From contig NZ_WNLP01000003.1 of NCBI RefSeq assembly GCF_009727065.1, forward strand, positions 1 through 64,000: DNA of 64,000 bases, read 5' to 3'. The translations under genes were made by a program, and so were the position numbers. Below, one piece after another: positions 24,982 through 34,527 of this stretch. The notes beneath the pieces were generated by a model. That model did not search any database. It had not been told where the DNA came from and worked only from the letters and a program-made list of their open reading frames with translations. Numbering within the stretch: position 1 is the stretch's first letter; each line of letters starts with the position of its first letter. This DNA comes from Bifidobacterium canis. GTDB taxonomy: Bacteria; Actinomycetota; Actinomycetes; Actinomycetales; Bifidobacteriaceae.

Positions 24982-27254
24982 ATGAATGATGACAATAATG
25001 CGAACGATGTGGTCACGTGGGACTGCGCGGAGGCTGACGATTTCGAGGCGACGGTGTGGCTGCGCTTTCGCCGGCAAACCGATGGGATGATGCTGCGGTT
25101 CGCCGCACAGAGCGAACAGGTGGAGCTGGAACTCGGCGCACAGCAGGGCTCGCTGGTTCTTGATTCGCCGAATGACCATATTCGTTTGGATATGGAAGAC
25201 ACCTACGGCATATTGCTCGGCGGCGAGCACACGGTGGCGCTCACGTTCGGCGGCTTCGGTATACGCGTGTATCTGGATGGTTACCAGTGCTTCGCGTGCG
25301 CGACGAATCTGAACCCCGCGCGCTTTGGCGAACGAAGCGCTGTGCGCACAAATAGTGGCGTGTACCTGCTCGGCGTGCACTCCGGTGCCGAAACCTCGGA
25401 GCAGATCGCGGTACAAGTGGCCGCGTCCGTTCCCGACGTGGAATTCGCCGCCGCAACCATTGCCGACTTCGATGTGGAACGTATGGAGGATGTGCACAAC
25501 GGCACGATTTTCGCGCACTTCCGCACTCGCGGCATCGGGCAGTTCGGCACAGTGCTCGCAGCTGCAGGCGACGATGGCGAAACGATGAACGTATACGTCG
25601 ACGATGATGGCATTCGCTACACGTTCCGTGATGGTGAGCAACGCTACGAGTATTCGGCGCGCGGATCATGGACGGATGGCAACTGGCATGACTTGGTGAT
25701 TCGCGCGTTCCGTGGGGCCATCGACTTGTATGTTGACGGATACCTCGAACTCCACCAGCCCGGGCAGCTGTTTTCGATGCAGTGCATGGCTTGCGGAAGA
25801 TCAGCGTTGGCGCAGACACCACAGGGGTCAGATTGTGCGGGGAAGTGCGCAATGGTGGCATATTCGCCCGCCCGCTCACGGATGGCGAGATCAAGACGCT
25901 GTCTGGCGTGCCGCCCACAACCGATACCGCGTTATTCGATGCTGGGTATGAGGGTGCTGCGAGTTACCGCATACCGTCAATGATCACCACTGCAAACGGC
26001 GTGGTGATCGCGGGAGCCGATCAACGCGTGGTGATTCCCAACGACGCTCCCACCGAAATACATTTGGTGATTCGCCGCTCACTGGACTCCGGCCGCACAT
26101 GGTTGCCGATGCAGACGATCGTTGCGTTCCCTGAGCATGGCATGGATGCACCCTGTGTGACTGACTCCTGCCTGACATACGATCGCGAACATAGACGTGT
26201 TATTGTGCTCATCGACCATTTCCCGGGCGGTCGCGGCTTTGCAAATGCCGAGCAAGGCGTTGGTCTGGATGATCACGGGCGACTTCTGGTGCACGATCGC
26301 GATGGTGCGGTATTCACCGTGCAGGAAGACGGTTCGGTGACGGGTGCCGATGGCAGCGTGAGCGATTACCGCATAGATGAGCAGGGTGACGTGACAGTGA
26401 ACGGAGCTCCTGCGGGCAACATTTTCGCCAAAGAGAGCGATGACGCAGGTCAGAGCCTGCTCACAGCACGCACCAGTTACCTGATGGAACTGCATTCTGA
26501 CGATGATGGCGCCACATGGTCAAAACCACGATTCATCAGCCAGATGGTCAAAGAACCATGGATGCGATTCATGGGCGTCTCTCCCGGTAACGGCATTCAA
26601 TTGAGCCAACCACCATATCGCGGCCGGATATTGGTGCCGTATTACTGCAATGGAACCGATCCGAAGCACTGCATCGGCGGTGTGCTGATATCTGATGACG
26701 GTGGCGAAACGTGGAGCAGGGGAGTGCCGATCAACGAAGGTCGCGAAATGAATGGTGAGATCGTGCACGAACAGACGTTGCACGACGACGACGCCGACAC
26801 CTACGAATCCACGATCGTCGAGTCCGCAGATGGTGCCGTTACCGTGCTGTATCGCAACCAGAACCATGCGGGGCGCGTAGGACGTTCGGTGAGCCGTGAT
26901 GGTGGGCAGACATGGGACGAATTGGAGTTCGTGGAATCGATGCCGGAGATCTTCAGCCAACCCAACGCCATCACATTGCCTCCAAGTGATGATGATGGCG
27001 CTTGGCAACCAGGAGAGGCCTCAGATCGCATGGTGTTCGCCAACGCCAGCCAAATGCGACCATACCGCGGCCGTGGCGTGTTACGCGTAAGCGACGATGG
27101 TGGACGAACATGGTTGCGGCATCGCTGCTTCAACCCATACCATTACGTGTATCAGTGCATGAGCGTGCTGCCCGACGGCGAGCTCGGGTTGCTGTGGGAA
27201 CGCGAAACAGCGGGCGTCTATTTCACACGCCTGCCACTGACATGGCTTCCCTGA
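24982..27254 (+). CDS. nanH: Intracellular exo-sialidase, GH33 (frameshifted)
   Basis: After repair this is about 757 residues with no signal peptide or anchor, so it is probably cytoplasmic. Residues about 1-270 form LamG-like lectin segments (GIRVYLDGYQCFA, WHDLVIRAFRGAIDLYVDG). The GH33 propeller follows with the RIP motif SYRIPSMI and Asp boxes SLDSGRTW, SDDDGATW, SDDGGETW, SRDGGQTW and SDDGGRTW. The frame breaks at the T4 run 25771-25774: one more T converts LFSMQCMACG to LFFDAVHGLRK and continues to the end. The start is the ATG at 24982 with GGGAGA upstream. It lies between nanE and the importer genes. A cytoplasmic sialidase implies uptake of some sialylated oligosaccharides. Confidence 0.9.
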
Positions 27255-27284
27255 CCGCTGTGTTCCGTGCGGATCACCATGCTG

Positions 27285-27316
27285 CCTCGCAACCTATATA
27301 TGAGTGGGTTGCGAGG
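27285..27316 (+). terminator. Hairpin after the intracellular sialidase gene
   Basis: The 10-bp perfect stem CCTCGCAACC / GGTTGCGAGG has a 12-base AT-rich loop. There is no T-run directly after it. Confidence 0.55.
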
Positions 27317-27549
27317 TAGTTGCATTTGAGTCAAACATATATAGGTAGCAAGTGTTGCGACAAACAGTACATATAAGCGCAAATGTTCCACTCACAGCGA
27401 AGCTATACGGGAATTTGCGTGTACGATGTCAACGTATTTGAAAAACAAGAAAGTGCCGTGAGGGTATGCGCGAGTTGTCCTGAGCGATGGAGTTCCACCT
27501 CACTATTGGGCAAAATTGAGCGACACGCACAATTATTCTGGGTTGAAGT

Positions 27550-27566
27550 AAGACATCAGATGTCTT
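27550..27566. promoter_or_regulatory. NanR-type operator upstream of the importer
   Basis: AAGACATC-A-GATGTCTT is a perfect 17-base palindrome about 130 bases upstream of the binding-protein gene. The following TATCATT is shared with the site before the surface sialidase. Confidence 0.75.
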
Positions 27567-27694
27567 ATCATTTAAATCAGTTCGACGAAGATGTTGAATC
27601 ATCCGAGCACAGCTCGCAAGCAAGACGATTGCGCGAAGACGGGCATCGTCGCGTTGAACACGAAGATATCTCTCAAAGATGAGGAGAATGAAAG

Positions 27695-29260
27695 ATGTTC
27701 CATTCACACGGAAAGCTCAAGGCAGCGGTTGCCGCAGCCTTGGCGGGTACCTTCCTTCTGGCAGGGTGCGGCACCGGCACTGCTGCGCAGTCCGCTGCCA
27801 AGGGCACATCGACCCCAGATACGATTACGGCACAGGTGGCATATGCAAGCCGTGACTTCTCGCCGTCCACCACTTCCGGTGCACTGCCAATGTCTGCAAA
27901 CTGGCATGTGACCGAGCCGCTGTATGCACTCGACTACAGCGACTTCACCACCTTCGATGCACTTGCCAAGGGCGATCCTCAGAAGGTTTCCGACACCGAA
28001 TACATTGTGACGCTTCGCGACGGCGCGAAGTTCTCTGACGGCACTCCGGTCAAGGCCTCCGATGTGGTCAGCTCCTACAAGCGCACGACGGCAGAAGGTA
28101 GCCTCTACATTTCGATGCTGGACTTCATCGATTCCGTGAGCGCCAAGAGCGACACTCAGGTTGACTTCAAGCTCAAGGAAGCCTTCCCGATGTTTAAGCA
28201 GCGTCTCGCGCTCATTCAGATTGTGCCAAGCTCGATGTCTGACGCAGACCTCAAGAACAAACCAATCGGCTCCGGTCCATGGAAGTACACCGAGATCACC
28301 GATAGCCAGGTGAAGTTCGACAAGAACGACAACTACAACGGCAAGTACCCGGCACAGACCAAGCACATGGTCTGGAACGTGACGGTTGACGACACCGCTC
28401 GTGTGACCGCAATGCAGGGCGGCAAGACCGACATCATGGAAATGGTGCCAGCACAGGCCTTCCAGGTTCTCAAGTCTTCCGGCTCCGACCTGAAGACGGT
28501 GCAAGGCTTCAACCTTCCGTTCCTCATGTTCAACACCAAGAAGAAGCCATTTGACGACAAGCGCGTTCGCCAGGCCGTCTTCTATGCGATCGACGTCGAT
28601 CAGCTGGTGAAGAACCAGATGAGTGGTCAGGCAGAGCCGGCAACGAGCTTCCTGCCGAAGAACTTCCCGAACTACCACAAGGCGAAGAACGTCTACACGA
28701 AGAACGTCGACAAGGCGAAGGAGCTGCTCAAGGAAGCAGGCGTCTCCACCCCGATGAACTTCACGCTCTACACCACCGACCACACTTGGATCACCCAGTT
28801 GGCTCCGCAGATCAAGAACGATCTGGCGGAGATCGGCATGAACGTCAACATTCAGTCGATGAAGTCCTCCGCGCTGTATCCATCCATCACCGATAAAGAC
28901 AACGCAGACTACGACATCGTGCTCGCCCCTGGCGACCCGTCAGTGTTCGGCAACGACCCTGATCTGTTGATGAACTGGTGGTACGGCGACAACACCTGGA
29001 CCAAGCAGCGCACTTTCTGGAAGGGCTCCGAAGGCTACAACAAGCTCCATGAGCTGATGAACAAGGCCATCGCAGCCAAGGATGACACCGAACGCCAGGA
29101 TTACTGGAACCAGTGCTACGACCTGCTCAGCGAGGAAGTGCCGCTGTACCCGCTCTTCCACCGCAAGACAACCACCGCGGCAAAGAACGGTGTCTTCTCG
29201 GAATGGGAAGCCATCGGCTCCACCGGCATCGACCTCGTGAAGGACAAGCTGGCCAAGTAA
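27695..29260 (+). CDS. nanB: ABC importer solute-binding lipoprotein, family 5
   Basis: This 521-residue extracellular lipoprotein starts with a signal peptide and the lipobox LLAGC (Cys25), followed by an SBP_bac_5 (oligopeptide/dipeptide-type) domain (VTLRDGAKFSDGTPV, PIGSGPW, RQAVFYAIDVD). The ATG at 27695 follows GAGGAG with eight bases. It heads a four-gene importer operon inside the nan island, matching bifidobacterial nanBCDF sialic-acid importers. The ligand, Neu5Ac or sialylated glycans, is inferred from context. An imperfect stem-loop separates it from the permease gene and may allow higher expression of this subunit. Confidence 0.88.
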   Translation: MFHSHGKLKAAVAAALAGTFLLAGCGTGTAAQSAAKGTSTPDTITAQVAYASRDFSPSTTSGALPMSANWHVTEPLYALDYSDFTTFDALAKGDPQKVSDTEYIVTLRDGAKFSDGTPVKASDVVSSYKRTTAEGSLYISMLDFIDSVSAKSDTQVDFKLKEAFPMFKQRLALIQIVPSSMSDADLKNKPIGSGPWKYTEITDSQVKFDKNDNYNGKYPAQTKHMVWNVTVDDTARVTAMQGGKTDIMEMVPAQAFQVLKSSGSDLKTVQGFNLPFLMFNTKKKPFDDKRVRQAVFYAIDVDQLVKNQMSGQAEPATSFLPKNFPNYHKAKNVYTKNVDKAKELLKEAGVSTPMNFTLYTTDHTWITQLAPQIKNDLAEIGMNVNIQSMKSSALYPSITDKDNADYDIVLAPGDPSVFGNDPDLLMNWWYGDNTWTKQRTFWKGSEGYNKLHELMNKAIAAKDDTERQDYWNQCYDLLSEEVPLYPLFHRKTTTAAKNGVFSEWEAIGSTGIDLVKDKLAK

Positions 29261-29296
29261 ACAACTAATCCATACAGCATACCTTTCCTCTCTGCT

Positions 29297-29357
29297 GGAC
29301 CGATCCATTCGCTCCCGTTTTCCTTCCCCTCCCGGGGCGGATGGGTCGGTTCCTCTT
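29297..29357 (+). terminator. Intercistronic stem-loop between nanB and nanC
   Basis: GGACCGATCCAT (29297-29308) pairs imperfectly with ATGGGTCGGTTCC (29341-29353), with G-U pairs and a C/T-rich loop. It could be a partial terminator or an mRNA-stabilising hairpin that sets subunit ratios. Confidence 0.5.
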
Positions 29358-29391
29358 TTCTCAAACAACTTCTTTTCACATTGGACATTCC

Positions 29392-30348
29392 ATGAGCAAT
29401 TTGTTAAGACTTCTAGGACGGCGCCTCATCGCGTTGCCGTTCATGGCATTCGGAGTCACCTTCTTGGTGTTCTTCCTGATGTCGTTCTCGAAATATGATC
29501 CAGCAGTCGCAGCGCTCGGCGAGAACTCCTCGCCACAGGCACTCGCCGCATACCGTCACGAAATGGGATATGATCGCTCCTGGTGGGATCAGTTCTGGTC
29601 GTACCTCGTCGGTCTGTTCCACGGCGACATGGGCGTCTACGGCGTCAACAAGGATTCCGTGGCCGCGCGTATCGGCCAAGCCTTCCCGATCACACTGCAG
29701 CTGACTTTCATCGGTTTGGCTATCGCCATTGTGTTCGCAATCATCTTCGGTGTTCTCGCCGCTCTGTACCGCGACACTTGGGTTGATCAGGCCATCCGCG
29801 TCATCTCCATCATCGCAATCGCGACGCCATCGTTCTGGCTCGGCGTGCTGCTCATCTACCTGTTGCAGATCAAGCTCGCTTGGCTCCCTGGTTCCGGTGA
29901 CCTCATTCCGTTCTCGCAAGACCCAGGCGCCTACCTCGCCCGTATGGCGATGCCGTGCTTCGCATTGGGCTTGCCGGTCGCAGGTCAGCTCACCCGCATC
30001 ATTCGTACATCGATGGTTGAAGAGCTCGACAAGGATTACGTGCGCACCGCAATCGGCGCAGGCGTTCCAAAGGGCGTCGTCGTTGCACGCAACGTGTTCC
30101 GCAACGCGCTGATCACCCCAGTCACCACTCTCGGCATGAAGATCGGCTACCTGATGGGCGGCGCAATCGTCATCGAGGTCATCTTCGCACTCCCCGGCAT
30201 GGGAACTGCAATGTTCGATGGCATCAACGGAAATCAGCCGATGCTGGTGCAGGGCGTCGTGCTCGTTGTGGCACTCGCGTTCATCATCATCAACATCGTG
30301 GTCGATATGCTCTATGTGCTGATCAACCCAAGAATCAGGACGGTGTGA
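29392..30348 (+). CDS. nanC: ABC importer permease (DppB/OppB type)
   Basis: This 318-residue integral membrane permease starts LLRLLGRRLIALPFMAFGVTF, has about six membrane spans and carries the EAA-type loop near residues 215-240 (DYVRTAIGAGVPKGVV). An extracellular insert after the first span (DPAVAALGENSSPQALA) is typical of DppB-type subunits. I chose the ATG at 29392; an ATG at 29341 would add 17 residues that fall in the intercistronic hairpin. The downstream gene begins one base after its stop. It pairs with the permease half of the next gene to form the translocation channel. Confidence 0.88.
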   Translation: MSNLLRLLGRRLIALPFMAFGVTFLVFFLMSFSKYDPAVAALGENSSPQALAAYRHEMGYDRSWWDQFWSYLVGLFHGDMGVYGVNKDSVAARIGQAFPITLQLTFIGLAIAIVFAIIFGVLAALYRDTWVDQAIRVISIIAIATPSFWLGVLLIYLLQIKLAWLPGSGDLIPFSQDPGAYLARMAMPCFALGLPVAGQLTRIIRTSMVEELDKDYVRTAIGAGVPKGVVVARNVFRNALITPVTTLGMKIGYLMGGAIVIEVIFALPGMGTAMFDGINGNQPMLVQGVVLVVALAFIIINIVVDMLYVLINPRIRTV

Positions 30349-30349
30349 A

Positions 30350-32488
30350 ATGCTATTTGGTCAAAGTCAAGTCGCTAAGGCAGCGGCAACCAAGCCAAAG
30401 GTCAAGTTCAACAGGTTCAGCAAGATGTCGCTGGGGTCGAAGATCTCGCTCATCGTCATCCTCCTGCTCATCTTCTGTGCAATCTTCGCCTCGGTCATCG
30501 CGCCGTACGATCCTCTCGCGATCACGCAGAGCTACCAAGCTCCAAGCGGAGCCCACTGGTTCGGTACCGATAACCTCGGTCGTGACGTGCTCTCCCGTGT
30601 ACTCTATGGCGCTCGTTACTCGCTCGTCATCGGCCTCTCGTCCATCGCATTCGCGTTGATCCTCGGTTCGATCATCGGTGCAATCGCAGCGGTCAGTCGC
30701 ACGTGGATTTCCGAAATCATCATGCGACTCATCGACATCATCATGTCGATCCCAGGCATCGCACTCGCCGCAGTGTTCGTCGCAATCCTTGGCCAGTCGA
30801 TGATCGGCATCATCATTTCGATCGGCATTCTCTACGTTCCGCAGATCGCACGTATTGTCCGTGCAAACATCATCAGTGAATACGGCAAGGACTACGTGCG
30901 TGCGGTCATCGTCTCCGGTGCTCGCGCCCCATGGATCCTCGTCAAGCACGTGATGCGCAACATCGCCGCACCGGTCATGGTCTTCACCACCCTCTCCGTG
31001 GCAGACGCCATCGTGTTCGAGGCTTCGCTGAGCTTCATCAACGCAGGCATCGCAGAGCCGACCCCTACATGGGGCAACATCCTGTCGTCCGCAAAGGCCG
31101 GCGTGATCTTCGGCTACTGGTGGCAGGCACTGTATCCAGGCCTCGCAATCATGATCACCGTGTTGTGCTTGAACGTTCTTTCCGAAGGCATCACCGATGC
31201 CATGGTCGCCGCGCCATCCGCCCCGGTCGAGAAGACCGCTGCAGATGTTGAGGCCGACCGCAAGGAAGATCGCCTCCTCACCGATCCTGTTGCAGCCTAC
31301 AAGGAGCAGGCGGCATCGCTCAACGAGTCGCTCGCCAAGCTGCGTGCAGCCGAGATGAAGCGCACCGACCGCCTTGAGCCAGTGTCTACCGAAGCCCCAG
31401 TGCTTCAGGTTGAGAACCTGTGCATCCAGTTCCCACGCTACGGCGATGTGAATGTTGTGGATCATCTGAACTTCTCGGTGCGTCCGGGCGAAACGATGGG
31501 CCTCGTCGGTGAATCCGGCTGCGGCAAGTCGATCACCTCGCTCGCCATCATGGGTCTGCTCGACCCGAAGGCCAAGATCAGCGGCAAGATTCTGCTCAAC
31601 GGCAAGAACCTCGTTGGCATGAGCCAGAAGGAATACAACAAGATCCGTGGTCATGAGATCGCCATGATCTACCAGGACGCATTGAGCTCGCTGAATCCTT
31701 CCATGCTCATCAAGACGCAGATGAAGCAGCTCACCAGCCGTGGTGGCACCCGCAGTGCAGAAGAACTGCTTGAGCTCGTGGGCCTCGACCCGAAGCGTAC
31801 GCTCGAATCGTACCCTCACGAACTTTCCGGCGGCCAGCGTCAGCGCGTGCTCATTGCAATGGCATTGACCCGCGACCCGAAGCTCATCATCGCAGATGAG
31901 CCGACCACCGCACTCGATGTGACCGTGCAGAAGCAGGTCATCGACCTGCTCAACGAGCTGCGCAAGAAGCTCGGCTTCGCAATGGTCTTCGTGTCGCACG
32001 ATCTGGCGCTCGTCGCCAAGGTCGCCCACTCGATCACCGTCATGTATGCAGGCCAGGTCGTCGAGCAAGGCTCCACCAAGGAGATCCTCACCGATCCTCG
32101 CCACGAATACACCCGTGGTCTGCTCGGTGCAGTCACCTCGATCGAAGCCAGCGCTCCTCGTCTGCATCAGGTGCCAGGCACCGTGCCAAGCCCGATCGAC
32201 TTCCCGAAGGGCGATCGCTTCGCACCTCGCTCCTCGCACCCGGATGCCGGCCTCGATACCCGCCCGGTCATGGTTCGCGTCCCAGGCACATGGCACTTCT
32301 ACGCCGCGCAGCCTGACGCCCCGTTGCCGGAGCCGGCCACCTACAGCAAGACCGATCAGTCGATGCTGCAGACGCCGAAGAAGGTCGATGCAGAGCTGGA
32401 AGCAGCCCATGTAGCGGCAAAGCAATACAAAGAGCAGTCTGAACAAGATGGATCTTCGCAGCAACCATCTAAGGAGGGAACACGATGA
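30350..32488 (+). CDS. nanD: Fused ABC permease-ATPase (DppC-DppD type)
   Basis: This 712-residue fusion has a DppC-like permease in residues about 1-285 (N-terminal span SLIVILLLIFCAIFAS, FGTDNLGRDVLSRVLYGAR, EAA-type loop DYVRAVIVSGARAP). A charged linker of about 60 residues follows (EKTAADVEADRKEDR). The ATPase spans about 345-630: Walker A GESGCGKS (about 387), signature LSGGQRQR (about 493), Walker B LIIADEP (about 512), then the oligopeptide-importer C-terminal domain and a Q/S-rich tail. Most relatives encode these as two genes. The stop overlaps the next start by four bases. Bifidobacterial nan clusters carry such a fusion, so it is expected rather than an artefact. Confidence 0.88.
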   Translation: MLFGQSQVAKAAATKPKVKFNRFSKMSLGSKISLIVILLLIFCAIFASVIAPYDPLAITQSYQAPSGAHWFGTDNLGRDVLSRVLYGARYSLVIGLSSIAFALILGSIIGAIAAVSRTWISEIIMRLIDIIMSIPGIALAAVFVAILGQSMIGIIISIGILYVPQIARIVRANIISEYGKDYVRAVIVSGARAPWILVKHVMRNIAAPVMVFTTLSVADAIVFEASLSFINAGIAEPTPTWGNILSSAKAGVIFGYWWQALYPGLAIMITVLCLNVLSEGITDAMVAAPSAPVEKTAADVEADRKEDRLLTDPVAAYKEQAASLNESLAKLRAAEMKRTDRLEPVSTEAPVLQVENLCIQFPRYGDVNVVDHLNFSVRPGETMGLVGESGCGKSITSLAIMGLLDPKAKISGKILLNGKNLVGMSQKEYNKIRGHEIAMIYQDALSSLNPSMLIKTQMKQLTSRGGTRSAEELLELVGLDPKRTLESYPHELSGGQRQRVLIAMALTRDPKLIIADEPTTALDVTVQKQVIDLLNELRKKLGFAMVFVSHDLALVAKVAHSITVMYAGQVVEQGSTKEILTDPRHEYTRGLLGAVTSIEASAPRLHQVPGTVPSPIDFPKGDRFAPRSSHPDAGLDTRPVMVRVPGTWHFYAAQPDAPLPEPATYSKTDQSMLQTPKKVDAELEAAHVAAKQYKEQSEQDGSSQQPSKEGTR

Positions 32489-33336
32489 GCAAGCCAGTAT
32501 CTACACCGGCACAGCGTGATCCGAACGTTCCGATCATTGAATTGCGCGATGCGAAAGTTGTGTTCACCACGCGTGCAGGGTCGAAGCTCTTCCATAAGAA
32601 CAAGATCACGGCAGTCAACAACGTCAACCTCAAGTTGATGCCAGGCAAAACGATCGGCATCGTCGGTGAATCCGGCTGCGGCAAGTCCACCACGGCAAAC
32701 GTGATGTGCGGCCTGCAACAGGTGACCTCCGGCAAGGTGCTGTTCAAAGGCCAGGACGTGACGCACCGCACCGCCAAGGAGCGCATGGAAATCGGTCGTG
32801 TGGTTTCCGTCGTGTTCCAGGATCCGGCAACCGCGTTGAATGCGCGTATGACGGTCATCGACCAGCTGATCGACCCGCTCATCGTGCACAAGATCGGTTC
32901 CAAGGCCGAACGTGACAAGCGCGCACATGAGCTGATCCGCATGGTCGGCCTGCCGTTCTCGGTTCTCGGTGCTCTGCCAGGTCAGCTTTCCGGTGGTCAG
33001 CGTCAACGTGTCGCCATTGCTCGTGCACTTTCGCTCAACCCGGATGCGATCATCGCAGATGAGCCGACCTCCGCACTTGATGTGTCCGTCCGTGCCCAGA
33101 TTCTGAACCTGCTCTCCGACCTGAAGAAGAGCCTTGGATTGTCGATGGTGTTCATCAGCCACGACATCCAGACGATTCGCTACATCTCGGATGACGTGAT
33201 CGTGATGAATCACGGCACCATCGTTGAGCGTGGCAACACCGATCAGGTGATGCACCACCCAACCAACGACTACACGAAGACGCTGATGGCCGCTGCACCG
33301 TCGCTGCTGCATCCGACCCCAGCCGAGTGCGCATAG
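32485..33336 (+). CDS. nanF: ABC importer ATPase (DppF/OppF type)
   Basis: This 283-residue nucleotide-binding subunit has Walker A GIVGESGCGKST (about residue 60), Q-loop FQDPATALN, signature LSGGQRQR (about 168), Walker B IIADEP and the His switch FISHD. It would pair with the ATPase half of the fused protein as the second nucleotide-binding domain. It overlaps the upstream gene by four bases, indicating translational coupling. It ends with a 12-bp-stem terminator. Confidence 0.9.
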   Translation: MSKPVSTPAQRDPNVPIIELRDAKVVFTTRAGSKLFHKNKITAVNNVNLKLMPGKTIGIVGESGCGKSTTANVMCGLQQVTSGKVLFKGQDVTHRTAKERMEIGRVVSVVFQDPATALNARMTVIDQLIDPLIVHKIGSKAERDKRAHELIRMVGLPFSVLGALPGQLSGGQRQRVAIARALSLNPDAIIADEPTSALDVSVRAQILNLLSDLKKSLGLSMVFISHDIQTIRYISDDVIVMNHGTIVERGNTDQVMHHPTNDYTKTLMAAAPSLLHPTPAECA

Positions 33337-33356
33337 CCGCTGCTCATAACCACACG

Positions 33357-33423
33357 TGCCGCCCGCCGTCAAAGGCGTTCCCGCCGAACAGTATCACATC
33401 CACACAGTCGGCGGGCGGCATTT
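33357..33423 (+). terminator. Terminator of the importer operon
   Basis: TGCCGCCCGCCG (33357-33368) is perfectly complementary to CGGCGGGCGGCA (33409-33420), followed by TTT. The 40-base loop is long but the stem is strong. Confidence 0.65.
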
Positions 33424-33513
33424 CACTTCGTTCACCATTCTGCTTACGACAGCAACAACGCCTCGTACAGCAAAATAGAAAATAATAGAACGTATATACA
33501 AAGGAAATATAAA

Positions 33514-34476
33514 ATGAATAGCAAATTCCGCGGAGTTATTCCACCAGTAGTCACTCCTCTCACTGCCGCAGGTGAAGTCGATCGAGTTAGCTTCGAGAAT
33601 TCACTCAACCGTATGATCGATGCAGGTGTCAACGGATTGTTCGTGCTCGGCTCCTCCGGCGAGGTCGCATTCAGCACCGACGATCGTCGCAAGGAGATCA
33701 TCCAGACGGCCATGGAAATCGTGGACGGCCGCGTGCCAGTGCTCGTCGGCTGCATCGACACCGAAACGAACCGCGTCATCGAGCATGCCCTCGAAGCACG
33801 CGAGCTTGGCGCCGACGCGATCGTCGCCACTGCTCCGTTCTATGCACTCGGCGGCCTGCCTGAGATCGAGCGCCACTTCCGCCTGATCCACGAAGCCGTT
33901 CCCGACACCCCGCTGTTCGCCTACGACATTCCGGTGTGCGTGCACACCAAGTTGCCGGGCGATCTGCTTGTGCGCCTTGGCCTCGACGGTGTGCTCACCG
34001 GCGTCAAGGACTCCTCGAACGATGATGTGGCCTTCCGCTTCCTCGTTGACGACAACAACAAGGCGGGCCACCCGCTCACACTGCTCACTGGTCAGGAAGT
34101 CGTTGTCGACGGCGCATACATGGCCGGTGCCGATGGTTCGGTGCCGGGTCTCGCTAATGTGGAAGCGACTGGTTACGTGCACATGTGGAATGCCTATCAG
34201 GAGGGTGATTGGCGTGCAGTGCGTGAAGAGCAAGACAAACTCGCCGCATTGATGCGCATTGTCACCGTGACCAGCGGCGTCTCCGGCTTCGGCGCAGGCG
34301 TAGGCGCATTCAAGACCGCGCTCGCGCTGCTTGGTGTATTCGCCACCAACCAGATGCCGAACCCGGTGCTTCCACTCAAGGGTGAGAACGTGCGCCGCAT
34401 CGCCGATGTGCTCAAGGAGAACGGCCTCGAACTCGCCGCCACCCCTGAGGAAGTCAGCGAGTCCACCGAGCGCTGA
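33514..34476 (+). CDS. nanA: N-acetylneuraminate lyase
   Basis: This 320-residue DapA/NAL-superfamily TIM barrel cleaves Neu5Ac to ManNAc and pyruvate. The Schiff-base Lys is Lys165 in TGVKDSSND and the catalytic Tyr is Tyr137 in AYDIPV. The substrate loop is GSSGEVAFS. The ATG at 33514 follows AAAGGA. Downstream, nagB starts 51 bases later on the same strand. No NanR-type site lies directly upstream. Dihydrodipicolinate synthase is the family alternative, but the sialic-acid neighbourhood argues strongly for NanA. Confidence 0.92.
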   Translation: MNSKFRGVIPPVVTPLTAAGEVDRVSFENSLNRMIDAGVNGLFVLGSSGEVAFSTDDRRKEIIQTAMEIVDGRVPVLVGCIDTETNRVIEHALEARELGADAIVATAPFYALGGLPEIERHFRLIHEAVPDTPLFAYDIPVCVHTKLPGDLLVRLGLDGVLTGVKDSSNDDVAFRFLVDDNNKAGHPLTLLTGQEVVVDGAYMAGADGSVPGLANVEATGYVHMWNAYQEGDWRAVREEQDKLAALMRIVTVTSGVSGFGAGVGAFKTALALLGVFATNQMPNPVLPLKGENVRRIADVLKENGLELAATPEEVSESTER

Positions 34477-34527
34477 TCGCTCGGTCATGCGAAACAGCCG
34501 AACTAGCCAAGAGATAAGGAATTCATA

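Larger units (their letters stand above)
27255..27694. other. Control region before the sialic-acid importer
   Basis: These 440 bases contain a terminator hairpin (27285-27316), AT-rich sequence with CATATATAGG, the strongest operator-like palindrome (27550-27566), and GAGGAG at 27681-27686. A 99-codon open frame at 27383-27682 has no ribosome binding site or recognisable features and I leave it out. Confidence 0.55.

Noticed and set aside
27383-27682. 99-codon open frame before the importer gene
   Set aside because: It overlaps the operator palindrome, lacks a ribosome binding site and shows no recognisable domain. Its first bases resemble the nanB start, but this similarity is short.
30353-32464. 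703-codon minus-strand frame opposite the fused transporter gene
   Set aside because: It is a shadow of strongly biased codons; the plus strand carries complete ABC motifs and the antisense product is Cys/His-rich without a pattern.
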